Assembly: GCA_028276345.1 (NCBI GenBank)
Contig: JAPYWM010000014.1
Span: 1-13,416 of the forward strand
DNA: 13,416 nt
Source of the DNA: Sphingobacterium sp.
Lineage (GTDB): Bacteria; Bacteroidota; Bacteroidia; SpSt-205
Direction of reading: 5' to 3'
Under the pieces are notes generated by a model. The model saw only the letters and a list, made by a program, of their open reading frames with translations, was not told the DNA's origin and did no database searches. The position numbers and the translations under genes are program-made. Shown piece after piece: positions 1 to 7,146 of this stretch. Positions within the stretch are counted from its first letter, which is position 1. Each line of letters starts with the position of its first letter.

Positions 1-491
1 CGGATGGCTTTGGCTTTTATAAGGGAGAAACGCGTCCGTATGAACGCATCCCACAGGTTGGTACCGTTGTCATTGAGGATGATGTAGAAGTTGGCGCTAA
101 TACTTGTATAGATCGTTCTACGCTGGGTGAGACCCGGGTAGAGGAGGGCGTGAAGCTGGATAATTTGATTCAGGTGGGGCATAATGTGCGGATTGGTCGG
201 CACACGGCGATAGCGGCGCAGACGGGGATTGCGGGTAGCTCGCGGGTGGGGGCCTATTGCCGGATTGGCGGGCAAGTGGGCATTGTTGACCATATAGAGG
301 TTGCTGACTATTCTTCTATTGCGGCGCAAAGCGGCATCTCCAAGTCTATTACGGTGCCTGGCCGTTCTTGGCGGGGTGCCCCGGCTCAGGAGGTACGCCG
401 TCAGCTCCTTATGGAGGCTATCATGCGAAAGCTTCCAGACCTCTACCCAGCTATTCAGAGATTAGAACAGCTGCTAAACCAAACGCCATAA
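1..491 (+). CDS. lpxD: LpxD, UDP-3-O-acylglucosamine N-acyltransferase (3' part)
   Basis: LpxD adds the N-linked 3-hydroxyacyl chain to UDP-3-O-acylglucosamine, the third step of lipid A synthesis, in the cytoplasm. The reading frame is open from the window edge (first full codon at 3), so the gene starts upstream. About 162 codons are visible of a usual total near 340, meaning the N-terminal uridine-binding domain is largely missing. The visible part begins with a GFGF motif, then runs through left-handed beta-helix hexapeptide repeats (IGRHTA, VGAYCRIGG, VADYSS). It carries the QVGHNV motif whose His (codon 180-182) matches the catalytic His of the family. The C-terminus ends in a short helix (RQLLMEAIMRKLPDL). 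A GTG at 150 is internal and not the start. The stop lies 3 nt before lpxC/fabZ, so the two are probably cotranscribed, as in many Bacteroidota. Confidence 0.95.
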   Translation, partial: DGFGFYKGETRPYERIPQVGTVVIEDDVEVGANTCIDRSTLGETRVEEGVKLDNLIQVGHNVRIGRHTAIAAQTGIAGSSRVGAYCRIGGQVGIVDHIEVADYSSIAAQSGISKSITVPGRSWRGAPAQEVRRQLLMEAIMRKLPDLYPAIQRLEQLLNQTP

Positions 492-494
492 GAC

Positions 495-1943
495 ATGGCA
501 TTTCAAAAACAGCATACGCTGAAAGAGGCTATCTCCTTTGAAGGAGTGGGATTGCATACTGGTGAGCCCAGTCGGGTAGTGGTGCAGCCTGCCCCGGAAA
601 ATACTGGCATTGTGTTTGTTCGGGAAGACTTTTCGCCGTCTGTGGAGATCCCGGCGCAGGTGGATTATGTGGTAGACCTCATGCGCTCTACCACCTTAGG
701 GATGGGGGAGGTGCGGATTCACACGGTGGAGCACCTTTTGGCGGCCCTGGTGGGGATGGGCGTGTCCAATGCGCGTATCTCAGTCTGGGGACCGGAGGTG
801 CCAATTCTGGATGGAAGCGCAAAGCCCTTCGTGGAAGCCATAGAGCGGGTAGGCCTCCAGCCGCAAAAAGCCGAACAGCAGTATTACGTGATTGAGGAGC
901 CGGTGCATTACCAAGATAAGCAGCGCGGCGTAGATATTGCGGCTTTGCCGTTTGATGGGTTTCGCGCTACGGTGATGGTAGATTACAACTCTCAGGTGCT
1001 GGGAATGCAGCTAGCCACGCTGGTGCGGTGGGAGGACTTCCCCACCGAAGTGGCGCCCGCTCGCACCTTCTGTCTCCTATACGAGCTGGAAGAGCTCTAC
1101 CATCGGGGCCTCATTAAAGGCGGCACCCTGGATAACGCCATTGTCATCGTGGATCGCCACTATACCCAGGAAGAGCTTCAACGTATCGGGGGGCTCTTTG
1201 GCTATCCCGATGTGGAAATGGTCCCCGAGGGTGTCCTTAATAATACCCCCCTTCGCTTTGAGAATGAGCCCGCTCGTCATAAGCTCCTGGACCTGATCGG
1301 CGACCTGGCGCTGCTGGGCGCCCCCCTCAAAGGCCAAATCATCGCTATGCGCCCCGGCCACGCCGCCAACATCGCTTTCCTCCGAACCCTCCACAAGCTC
1401 ATCCAAAAAAAGAAAATCATCCAGCGCTTCCAGCGCACGCCCACCAGCCAGAATGTGGTGTTTGACATTCATGCTATCCGGCGCATCTTGCCGCATCGCT
1501 ACCCCTTCCTCCTCGTGGACAAAATCACCCATTTCAGCCAAGATAGCATCGTCGGCATAAAAAATGTAACCATCAACGAGCCTTTCTTTGTGGGGCACTT
1601 TGAGGATAATCCCATCATGCCGGGGGTGCTCATCTTGGAGGCCATGGCTCAGGTAGGCGGTATCCTCTTTCTCAACATCGTAGAAAATCCACAGGACTAC
1701 TGGGTGTATTTCCTGGCGATCGACAATGCGCGCTTCAAGCGGCCGGTGATACCAGGGGACCAACTCGTGTTTAAGCTGGACCTTTTGCAGATTCGGCGGG
1801 GGATATGCAAGATGGCCGGCAAAGCCTACGTCGAGGACAAGCTCGTGTGCGAAGCGGAGCTGACAGCGAGTCTCGTACCGAAAAAGACCATTCATGGCGA
1901 GTCCGGCAGCGCTTCGGGCCATTCGAATCAATCATCGGTATGA
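495..1943 (+). CDS. lpxC/fabZ: LpxC/FabZ fusion: UDP-3-O-acyl-GlcNAc deacetylase and 3-hydroxyacyl-ACP dehydratase
   Basis: A two-domain enzyme of 482 residues. Residues 1 to about 312 are LpxC, the zinc deacetylase that commits UDP-GlcNAc derivatives to lipid A. The HTVEH motif supplies E79 and H80, RHKLLD supplies H262 and D266, and H289 (PGHA) matches the second catalytic His. Residues about 322-462 are FabZ, a hot-dog-fold dehydratase: ILPHRYPFLLVD, then catalytic H368 in GHF and E382 in LEAMAQ. The fusion is a known Bacteroidota/Chlorobi arrangement, which links lipid A and fatty acid supply. All catalytic residues of both halves are present. The last ~18 residues (after VPKK) extend past the usual end of FabZ and are read through the start of the next gene, a 50-nt overlap in another frame. 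Third-base use switches from G-rich to C-rich inside the gene. Confidence 0.96.
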   Translation: MAFQKQHTLKEAISFEGVGLHTGEPSRVVVQPAPENTGIVFVREDFSPSVEIPAQVDYVVDLMRSTTLGMGEVRIHTVEHLLAALVGMGVSNARISVWGPEVPILDGSAKPFVEAIERVGLQPQKAEQQYYVIEEPVHYQDKQRGVDIAALPFDGFRATVMVDYNSQVLGMQLATLVRWEDFPTEVAPARTFCLLYELEELYHRGLIKGGTLDNAIVIVDRHYTQEELQRIGGLFGYPDVEMVPEGVLNNTPLRFENEPARHKLLDLIGDLALLGAPLKGQIIAMRPGHAANIAFLRTLHKLIQKKKIIQRFQRTPTSQNVVFDIHAIRRILPHRYPFLLVDKITHFSQDSIVGIKNVTINEPFFVGHFEDNPIMPGVLILEAMAQVGGILFLNIVENPQDYWVYFLAIDNARFKRPVIPGDQLVFKLDLLQIRRGICKMAGKAYVEDKLVCEAELTASLVPKKTIHGESGSASGHSNQSSV

Positions 1944-2526
1944 ACAGGGGCCGCTCTGGAGGGTACCGCTTACGCTGAGCTGGGAAGCCCCTCGATCCAT
2001 CGCGCTCACTGGCCCCAACGGCTCCGGCAAAAGCACCCTCCTTACTATCATCGCTGGCCTCTTGCGTCCCACCGATGGAGAAGTGGGGTTTTCTTTGGCG
2101 GGGAAGGCCGTTTCGCCTGCCGCGTGGCGCAGATATGTAAGCGCGCTTTCGCCCCACCTCCTCCCGCCTGCGGAGCTAACCATCCAGGACCTCCTCTGGA
2201 GCTACGGGCACTTTCGGGGGCTACGTCTATCTGAGACCCTTCTGGCGGAAATCCAGCTCGGTCATCGCACCGCTGCACCGCTCTCGCGGCTTTCCTCCGG
2301 CCAGCGCCAGCGGCTGCTCCTGGCCCTGACCCTGGCTCAGAACACCCCTATCCTCCTCTTGGACGAACCTACCGCCTTCCTCGACGAAAAATGGAAAACT
2401 TTTTTTCACCAGCGCATCCAGGAGAGAATCCAGCAAAATAGCACCCTCTTCATCTGCGCTACTAATGACCCTGACGAAGCAGCGCTCTTCCCGGAAACTT
2501 TGTACCTTGGCTCGCATGCGGCGTAA
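1894..2526 (+). CDS. Small ABC-type ATPase with altered Q-loop and H-loop
   Basis: A single nucleotide-binding domain of 210 residues, the size of CcmA-like ATPases, without membrane segments. Walker A is GPNGSGKST (40-48), the signature is LSSGQ (133-137), Walker B is ILLLDEP (153-159) and the D-loop is FLDE (162-165). Two usual residues are missing. The Q-loop region (SALSPHLLPPAELT, about 83-96) shows no aligned Gln, and the H-loop His of ATHD is Asn191 (CATND). The start at 1894 is chosen because the first beta strand (AIRINHRY) needs these codons. It lies 50 nt inside lpxC/fabZ, so translation may be coupled. No cognate permease is adjacent: the next gene encodes a secreted protein, and the permeases at 8984-11685 belong to a family served by larger ATPases. 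The substrate is unknown. Confidence 0.85.
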   Translation: MASPAALRAIRINHRYEQGPLWRVPLTLSWEAPRSIALTGPNGSGKSTLLTIIAGLLRPTDGEVGFSLAGKAVSPAAWRRYVSALSPHLLPPAELTIQDLLWSYGHFRGLRLSETLLAEIQLGHRTAAPLSRLSSGQRQRLLLALTLAQNTPILLLDEPTAFLDEKWKTFFHQRIQERIQQNSTLFICATNDPDEAALFPETLYLGSHAA

Positions 2527-3373
2527 CTTCTGGCTCCTGCTGATGGGGAGCCTCTTGGTGAGCCTCAGTTGGCGGCCCCTTTCCTCCACTGACGAGGCCC
2601 TCAAGCTCCTCGAAGATATGCTGGAAGAAACCGGCCGCCTCCAAACCTTGCGCTACGAGTTCAAAAAGTACGAGCGCATCCGGGGTAAGCTCATGCTGGA
2701 ACATATGACCTTCAAGCTGCGGCGTAACCCCTTTGCCGTGTATGGTTACCAGCATAGCCCCCGCAAAGGCGTGGAAGTCTTATACCCCGCTGAAACAGGC
2801 TCCCAGAAACTCCTTGTGAAGCCTAATACGTTTCCCTATCTCCCCCTCTCGCTGGACCCCTACAGTAATCTCGTTCTGGAAGGCCAGCACCAGACTATTC
2901 TCGCCACGGGCTACGACCAGCTACGGAGCCTCCTGCTGGCCGCTAAAAAGCGCTATGCCAATCAGGTCGAAAAGCTCGTCCGTTCTGGCGGACGCCTCAC
3001 CTGGGATGGCGTCCCCTGCCAGAAAATCATCCTGGAACCTCCCCAGTACGAAATCCAAACCTACACCGTCCAACAAGGCGACAACCTCTTCCGCATCGCC
3101 GAAAAGCGCCATGTGGGCTGGTACAAAATCATGGAGCTCAATGGCTTCTCTTCGCCGAATGTAAGCCTTTCACCCGGGACTGTCCTCAAAGTCCCCTCCG
3201 ACTATGGCAAAGTCATTCGCCTCACCATCGACGAAAAGCGGAAGATTCCCCTCGTCGTAGAAGTCGAAGACGAACTCGGCCTCTACGAAAGGTACGAGTA
3301 CTACAAGCTGGAAGTCAATCCGCCTTTGACGGATCTGGACTTTTCGCGCAAGAATCCGGCATACAACTTTTAG
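2516..3373 (+). CDS. Secreted DUF1571-type protein with internal LysM domain
   Basis: A 285-residue protein if translation starts at the ATG at 2516. That start gives a clean signal peptide (MRRNFW, then a hydrophobic core to about residue 20) and overlaps the ABC ATPase gene by 11 nt. An earlier ATG at 2465 would add 17 polar residues in front of it and is less likely. The body (about 25-175) matches DUF1571 proteins of Bacteroidota as I remember them: FKKYERIRGKLM, FKLRRNPFAVY, PRKGVEVLY, FPYLPLSLDPY. A LysM domain (about 183-227: YTVQQGDNLFRIAEK ... LSPGTVLKVP) follows, and then a C-terminal beta-rich stretch ending NPAYNF appears to complete the DUF1571 fold. LysM domains bind N-acetylglucosamine polymers, so peptidoglycan contact in the periplasm is likely. 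The enzymatic role, if any, is unknown. Confidence 0.82.
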   Translation: MRRNFWLLLMGSLLVSLSWRPLSSTDEALKLLEDMLEETGRLQTLRYEFKKYERIRGKLMLEHMTFKLRRNPFAVYGYQHSPRKGVEVLYPAETGSQKLLVKPNTFPYLPLSLDPYSNLVLEGQHQTILATGYDQLRSLLLAAKKRYANQVEKLVRSGGRLTWDGVPCQKIILEPPQYEIQTYTVQQGDNLFRIAEKRHVGWYKIMELNGFSSPNVSLSPGTVLKVPSDYGKVIRLTIDEKRKIPLVVEVEDELGLYERYEYYKLEVNPPLTDLDFSRKNPAYNF

Positions 3374-3376
3374 CCT

Positions 3377-4222
3377 ATGTTGACGATAGACCTACGTGGC
3401 AAGGTGATTTTGGTGACGGGCGGGGGCACTGGTTTGGGCCGGGCCATGACAGAGACTTTTGTGAAATGCGGGGCGCAGGTGGTAATTTGCGGCCGCCGCC
3501 AAGAAGTCCTGGAAAAGACCGCCTCAGAAATCGGCCCAGCGGTGCATCCTATCCCTTGTGATGTGCGAAGTTATGAATCGGTAGAAGCCATGATGCAGCG
3601 CATCATGGCGCAGCTGGGGCGCCTGGATGCCGTGGTGAATAATGCGGCGGGGAACTTTCTGGCGGCTTCGGAGACGCTTTCGCCTAAGGGATTTCGGGCA
3701 GTGGTGGATATTGTGCTCATGGGGACGTTTCACACGAGCCGGTGGGCAGGCGCCTACTGGATAGAGAATAGCCTCCCCGGGCATATTCTCAACATCGTCA
3801 CGACCTACACGGAGACGGGGTGTGCATTTGTCCTGCCGTCGGCTGCGGCCAAAGCGGGCGTCCAAGCGCTGACCTTATCCCTCGCGTATGAGTGGGCGCC
3901 CTACAATATTCGGGTCAATGCTATTGCGCCGGGGCCTTTCCCGACGGAGGGGGCCTGGTCTCGCCTCATGCCCGGCCAGGACTTTGAGAAGATATATCTT
4001 CAGCGCTTGCCTACCAAACGTTACGGCCGTCCCGAGGAGCTGGGGGCCCTCGCAGCTTTCCTCTTGTCTGACTTAGCGCCTTACCTCACCGGGGCCGTCA
4101 TCCCGATAGATGGGGCAGAACACCTGCAGGGCGCGATGTTCAACTACCTGGCCCAGGTGGCAGACCGAGAGACGCTCAAAGCCGCCTTCGCCGCCATGCG
4201 GGACGCTACCCACCGCTCATGA
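3377..4222 (+). CDS. SDR oxidoreductase, 2,4-dienoyl-CoA reductase-like
   Basis: A 281-residue short-chain dehydrogenase/reductase. The nucleotide-binding TGGGTGLG motif is at 14-21 and the NNAAG motif at 88-92. Instead of the classical YxxxK it has the arrangement of 2,4-dienoyl-CoA reductases: Tyr144 in TTYTETG, then SAAAK with Ser155 and Lys159. The following PGPFPTEGAWSRL and the C-terminal IDGAEHLQGAMFN also fit that subfamily. The probable reaction is NAD(P)H-dependent reduction of 2,4-dienoyl-CoA during oxidation of unsaturated fatty acids, in the cytoplasm; another enoyl-CoA substrate is possible. The gene starts 3 nt after the DUF1571 gene and its stop overlaps the polX-like start by 4 nt (ATGA), so it sits inside the operon-like row. 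No Shine-Dalgarno sequence is visible. Confidence 0.88.
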   Translation: MLTIDLRGKVILVTGGGTGLGRAMTETFVKCGAQVVICGRRQEVLEKTASEIGPAVHPIPCDVRSYESVEAMMQRIMAQLGRLDAVVNNAAGNFLAASETLSPKGFRAVVDIVLMGTFHTSRWAGAYWIENSLPGHILNIVTTYTETGCAFVLPSAAAKAGVQALTLSLAYEWAPYNIRVNAIAPGPFPTEGAWSRLMPGQDFEKIYLQRLPTKRYGRPEELGALAAFLLSDLAPYLTGAVIPIDGAEHLQGAMFNYLAQVADRETLKAAFAAMRDATHRS

Positions 4223-5868
4223 GCCCTGAGCTTTTTCAGCAGCTGACAGCAGAACTGTATGAGCGCCTCTCCATTAAGGGGGTGGAGGCTTTTCGGCTTT
4301 CTGCGTATGAGCGCCTAACCCGGGCTGCCGAAAGCCTCCCCCCCACCGCCTTCCAGAATGCGGAGACGCTCGTAGAAGCCTTGAGAACCTTTCCGGGCAT
4401 CGGGAGCAGCCTCCTAAGCCTTGCGCGCACCTTGTATGAGGCTGGCACTGCCCCGCTCCTGGAGGAGCTTCGCCAAGAAATCCCCGATAGCGTGCGGGAA
4501 ATGCTCCACATCGGGGGTTTAGGCCCTAAACGCGTCCATCAGCTATGGTACGAGCTTCGCATCGCCTCCCCCGAAAAGCTCTTGGAAGCGATCCAGCGCG
4601 GCAAACTGGATAAGCTCAAAGGGTGGGGGGCTGCCACCCTCAAACGCATCGAAGAAAATACTCGCCAGTACCTATCCACCCGGCACCTGCTTTTGTATTA
4701 CGAAGCTGCCCGCCTGTGGGAAAAGCTCGTAGAAACGCTCGGGGAAAATGCGCCTTTTGTCCATCCTGTGGGCGAATTTCGGCGGGCCTTACCCCTCCTG
4801 CAAAGGGTAGAAGCCTTAGTGCCCCATACGCACTGGGCACGGGTCTCTGCGGCTTTGCCCCCGGACGCCGTTACTACACCAGATAAGGCCGAGCTTCACG
4901 GCGGGAAGGTGGTGCTTTTCCCCGTAGAAGAAGAGACGCTCGGGTGGGCCTTGATTGCGCATACGGGGCCGGAAAGTTTTACGGAGGCGATGCGGAGGCG
5001 GCTGGGCGAGCCGCGCGCGCTGAGCGGCCTGTCCGAGGAAGCGCTTTTTGAGCGGGTGGGTTTACCGTATATCCTTCCTGCGTGGCGGGATTGGGAGGAT
5101 ATTATCCCGCTTTCTGAGCAGGGGAAGCTCCCCGAGCCGCTGGAGCTTTCTCGCATACAGGGGTCGGTGCATGTTCATACGACCTATTCTGACGGGGCTG
5201 ACACGCTGGAGGCTATGGCGGAGGCGGCCCGGCACATGGGCTGGCGTTATTTAGGAATTGCCGACCATAGCGCTCGGGCGGCCTATGCCGGCGGCCTCTC
5301 GGCCGAAACGCTCCTGTCCCAAGGCGAAGCCATCCGCTCCCTGAACGCCCGCTATGGCGGTGCCTTCGCCCTCCTCCACGGCGTGGAAGCTGACATCCTG
5401 CCCAGCGGCGCGATAGACTACCACGAGCCCGTGTGGCGCCAGTTAGACTACATGGTTGCCTCCGTACACGAAAAGCTCCAAATGCAGCGGGAGGAGGCTA
5501 CGGAGCGGCTTATACGGGCGGTTTCTAACCCCTATGTGCGCATCCTTGGGCATTGGACGGGGCGTCTTTTGCGGGGTCGCCACGGCTACCCCATAGATGA
5601 GGAGGCTGTGCTCGATGCCTGCGCTGCCCACAGCGTGGCGATAGAGTTTAATGGCAACCCCTACCGCATGGAAATAGACTGGCGCTGGGTGCGCCGCGCC
5701 GCCGAAAAAGGCATCGCTATCGTCCTAACCACAGACGCCCATAGCGTCCGCGAGCTAGAGTACCTACGTTACGCGCTTCCCGTCCTGCAGAAGGGCCTTT
5801 TGCCACCGGCGCTCCTTCTCAACTACCACGGGCCGGAGGTATTCAAGACGAAGAGCGGCCGGGCATAG
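4219..5868 (+). CDS. polX: PolX-family protein: degenerate polymerase domain plus intact PHP nuclease domain
   Basis: A 549-residue protein of the bacterial PolX family (usual length about 570). The N-terminal third contains helix-hairpin-helix DNA-binding elements (FPGIGSS near 58-64, IGGLGPKRV near 98-106, LKGWGAATL near 133-141). The middle part is a PolX palm-like region (GEFRR at 185-189, HTGPESF at 248-254, GLPYI at 281-285). The C-terminal third is a PHP phosphoesterase with all nine expected metal ligands: H318, H320, D325, H350, E390, H417, H445, D506 and H508. It therefore likely acts as a 3'-5' exonuclease or AP endonuclease in base excision repair. The three polymerase aspartates appear to be replaced by R196, E198 and V232, so DNA synthesis is unlikely. 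Start codon overlaps the SDR stop (ATGA). Some PolX lineages are known to have lost polymerase residues. Confidence 0.9.
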   Translation: MSPELFQQLTAELYERLSIKGVEAFRLSAYERLTRAAESLPPTAFQNAETLVEALRTFPGIGSSLLSLARTLYEAGTAPLLEELRQEIPDSVREMLHIGGLGPKRVHQLWYELRIASPEKLLEAIQRGKLDKLKGWGAATLKRIEENTRQYLSTRHLLLYYEAARLWEKLVETLGENAPFVHPVGEFRRALPLLQRVEALVPHTHWARVSAALPPDAVTTPDKAELHGGKVVLFPVEEETLGWALIAHTGPESFTEAMRRRLGEPRALSGLSEEALFERVGLPYILPAWRDWEDIIPLSEQGKLPEPLELSRIQGSVHVHTTYSDGADTLEAMAEAARHMGWRYLGIADHSARAAYAGGLSAETLLSQGEAIRSLNARYGGAFALLHGVEADILPSGAIDYHEPVWRQLDYMVASVHEKLQMQREEATERLIRAVSNPYVRILGHWTGRLLRGRHGYPIDEEAVLDACAAHSVAIEFNGNPYRMEIDWRWVRRAAEKGIAIVLTTDAHSVRELEYLRYALPVLQKGLLPPALLLNYHGPEVFKTKSGRA

Positions 5869-5879
5869 CGTCCCCTCCC

Positions 5880-5901
5880 TGCATGCAGCGCGGTGCATGT
5901 G
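5880..5901 (+). other. Short inverted repeat after polX (weak hairpin)
   Basis: CATGCA (5882-5887) and TGCATG (5894-5899) are perfectly complementary around a 6-nt loop (GCGCGG), and two G-T pairs could extend the stem to 5880 and 5901. It lies 11 nt after the polX stop in the 101-nt gap before nuoD. No run of T follows, so it is not a classical intrinsic terminator. It may be a weak transcript end structure or chance. Confidence 0.3.
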
Positions 5902-5954
5902 CTTAACCGCTTAGGCGTGTACTTCCCATTCTGGTTCCAAGCCTACATCCCTCG

Positions 5955-5962
5955 TACATTTG
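5955..5962 (+). promoter_or_regulatory. TAnnTTTG (-7-like) element before nuoD
   Basis: TACATTTG matches the Bacteroidota -7 promoter consensus TAnnTTTG exactly. It ends 7 nt before the nuoD ATG, so transcription would begin within a few bases of the start codon. No clear -33 TTTG/TTG is visible at the expected spacing, which lowers confidence. An in-frame TGA (5961-5963) overlaps the element and rules out an earlier nuoD start. Confidence 0.5.
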
Positions 5963-5969
5963 ACCATTC

Positions 5970-7100
5970 ATGAAACTCCACATGGGGCCGCAGCATCCCT
6001 CTACGCATGGCGTTCTGCATCTCCTTCTGGATGTAGAGGGCGAATGGGTCACAGGTATTGAGGTAGACATCGGCTACATGCACCGATGTTTTGAAAAGCA
6101 TGCTGAGGCGTTGACTTTTTCTCAGATTATCCCCTATGTGGACCGGCTGGACTATGTGGCCGCGCTCTTAGGGGAGCAGGCATACGTTCTGACAATAGAA
6201 AGGGCGCTCGGGTGGGAAGGGCAGCTTCCCCCCCGCATAGAGTATCTACGGGTCTTAGGCGCTGAACTCAACCGCATAGCCTCTCACCTGTTGGCTATTG
6301 GAACGTACGCGATTGACCTGGGGGCAACAACAGGATTTCTGTGGGCCTTTCGGGACCGGGAGTATATCTTGCAGCTTTTGGAGTGGTGGAGTGGGGCGCG
6401 GCTACTGTATAATCTTTTCTGGGTAGGTGGCGTGGCTTTTGATTTGCCGATAGGATTTTTGGAGAAGCTGCGCGAATTTTTGCCGCATTTAGCGCAGGGG
6501 GTGGAGGAAATCAAGCGCTTACTTTTGGATAACCGCATCTTTATTGAGCGGACGGCCGGGGTAGGGGTGATACCGCTGGATGTAGCGGTGGCGTATGGGG
6601 CGTCTGGGCCGGTTTTACGGGGGTCAGGCTTAGCTTGGGATCTTCGGCGGGTGCGGCCGTATGGCGTCTACCCCGAGCTGGAGTTTGAAGTGCCTTATGG
6701 TCAGGGGCAGATGGGCGCTTTGGGTGACTGCTGGGACCGCACCTTCGTCCGCTACCGGGAAATCCAAGAAAGCCTCCGCATCCTCTACCAGGTGATAGAT
6801 ATTTTAGAAAAGCGCTATCCGGGTGGGGGAGGCTTTGACCCGCGGGGCTTCTCTGGGAAAAAAATGCGTCTATCTACCGAAGTGAACCTCTATGCTTCTA
6901 TCGAGGGCGCGCGGGGGGAGATAGGCTTTTCCCTCATAGGGCAGAAAGGGCAGGATCGGCCGCAGCGGCTGCATGCCCGCTCTCCCTCCTTTACGCACCT
7001 AGCCATGCTGCCTGCGCTAATCGGCGAAGGGATGTGGCTGGCTGACCTTGTCGCGCTCGTCGGCTCCCTGGATGTCGTCATGTGCGAAGTGGACCGATAG
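5970..7100 (+). CDS. nuoD: NADH-quinone oxidoreductase subunit D (NuoD, 49-kDa subunit)
   Basis: NuoD forms, with NuoB, the quinone-binding pocket of complex I in the peripheral arm at the cytoplasmic face. The 376-residue protein begins MKLHMGPQHPSTHG, the family hallmark, and ends in EVDR, the usual C-terminus. The quinone-site residues are present: H13 (STHG) and Y62 (RLDY), matching H38 and Y87 of Thermus Nqo4. Other family motifs are GYMHRCFEK (35-43), WDLRRVRPYGVY, GDCWDR and NLYASIEGARGE. The N-terminus is about 25 residues shorter than Thermus Nqo4, but an in-frame TGA 9 nt upstream shows that ATG 5970 is the earliest possible start. Unusually, no other nuo gene is adjacent: polX lies upstream and a transporter operon downstream. 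It appears to have its own promoter element. Confidence 0.95.
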   Translation: MKLHMGPQHPSTHGVLHLLLDVEGEWVTGIEVDIGYMHRCFEKHAEALTFSQIIPYVDRLDYVAALLGEQAYVLTIERALGWEGQLPPRIEYLRVLGAELNRIASHLLAIGTYAIDLGATTGFLWAFRDREYILQLLEWWSGARLLYNLFWVGGVAFDLPIGFLEKLREFLPHLAQGVEEIKRLLLDNRIFIERTAGVGVIPLDVAVAYGASGPVLRGSGLAWDLRRVRPYGVYPELEFEVPYGQGQMGALGDCWDRTFVRYREIQESLRILYQVIDILEKRYPGGGGFDPRGFSGKKMRLSTEVNLYASIEGARGEIGFSLIGQKGQDRPQRLHARSPSFTHLAMLPALIGEGMWLADLVALVGSLDVVMCEVDR

Positions 7101-7130
7101 ATAGCTTCCAGCATAAATCGGCAAAACCCT

Positions 7131-7138
7131 TATCTTTG
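7131..7138 (+). promoter_or_regulatory. TAnnTTTG (-7-like) element before the binding-protein gene
   Basis: TATCTTTG is a full match to the Bacteroidota -7 consensus. It lies in the 46-nt gap after nuoD and ends 8 nt before the ATG at 7147 (only 2 nt before an in-frame GTG at 7141). This would give the transport operon its own transcript with almost no leader. No convincing -33 element is visible. Confidence 0.5.
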
Positions 7139-7146
7139 GCGTGGCT

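Noticed and set aside
150..152. GTG as the start of a short acyltransferase-like gene
   Set aside because: The LpxD frame is open to the window edge and the residues upstream (GFGF motif onward) belong to the same domain, so this is an internal valine.
1077..1931. A 284-codon open frame on the minus strand opposite lpxC/fabZ
   Set aside because: It mirrors a strongly supported gene, has no recognisable motif, and its openness follows from the codon bias of the opposite strand.
5869..5969. Intrinsic terminator after polX
   Set aside because: A short inverted repeat is present, but no T-run follows it.
6520..6527. TACTTTTG, a TAnnTTTG match inside nuoD
   Set aside because: No start codon of a plausible gene follows; expected by chance for a six-base motif in this length.
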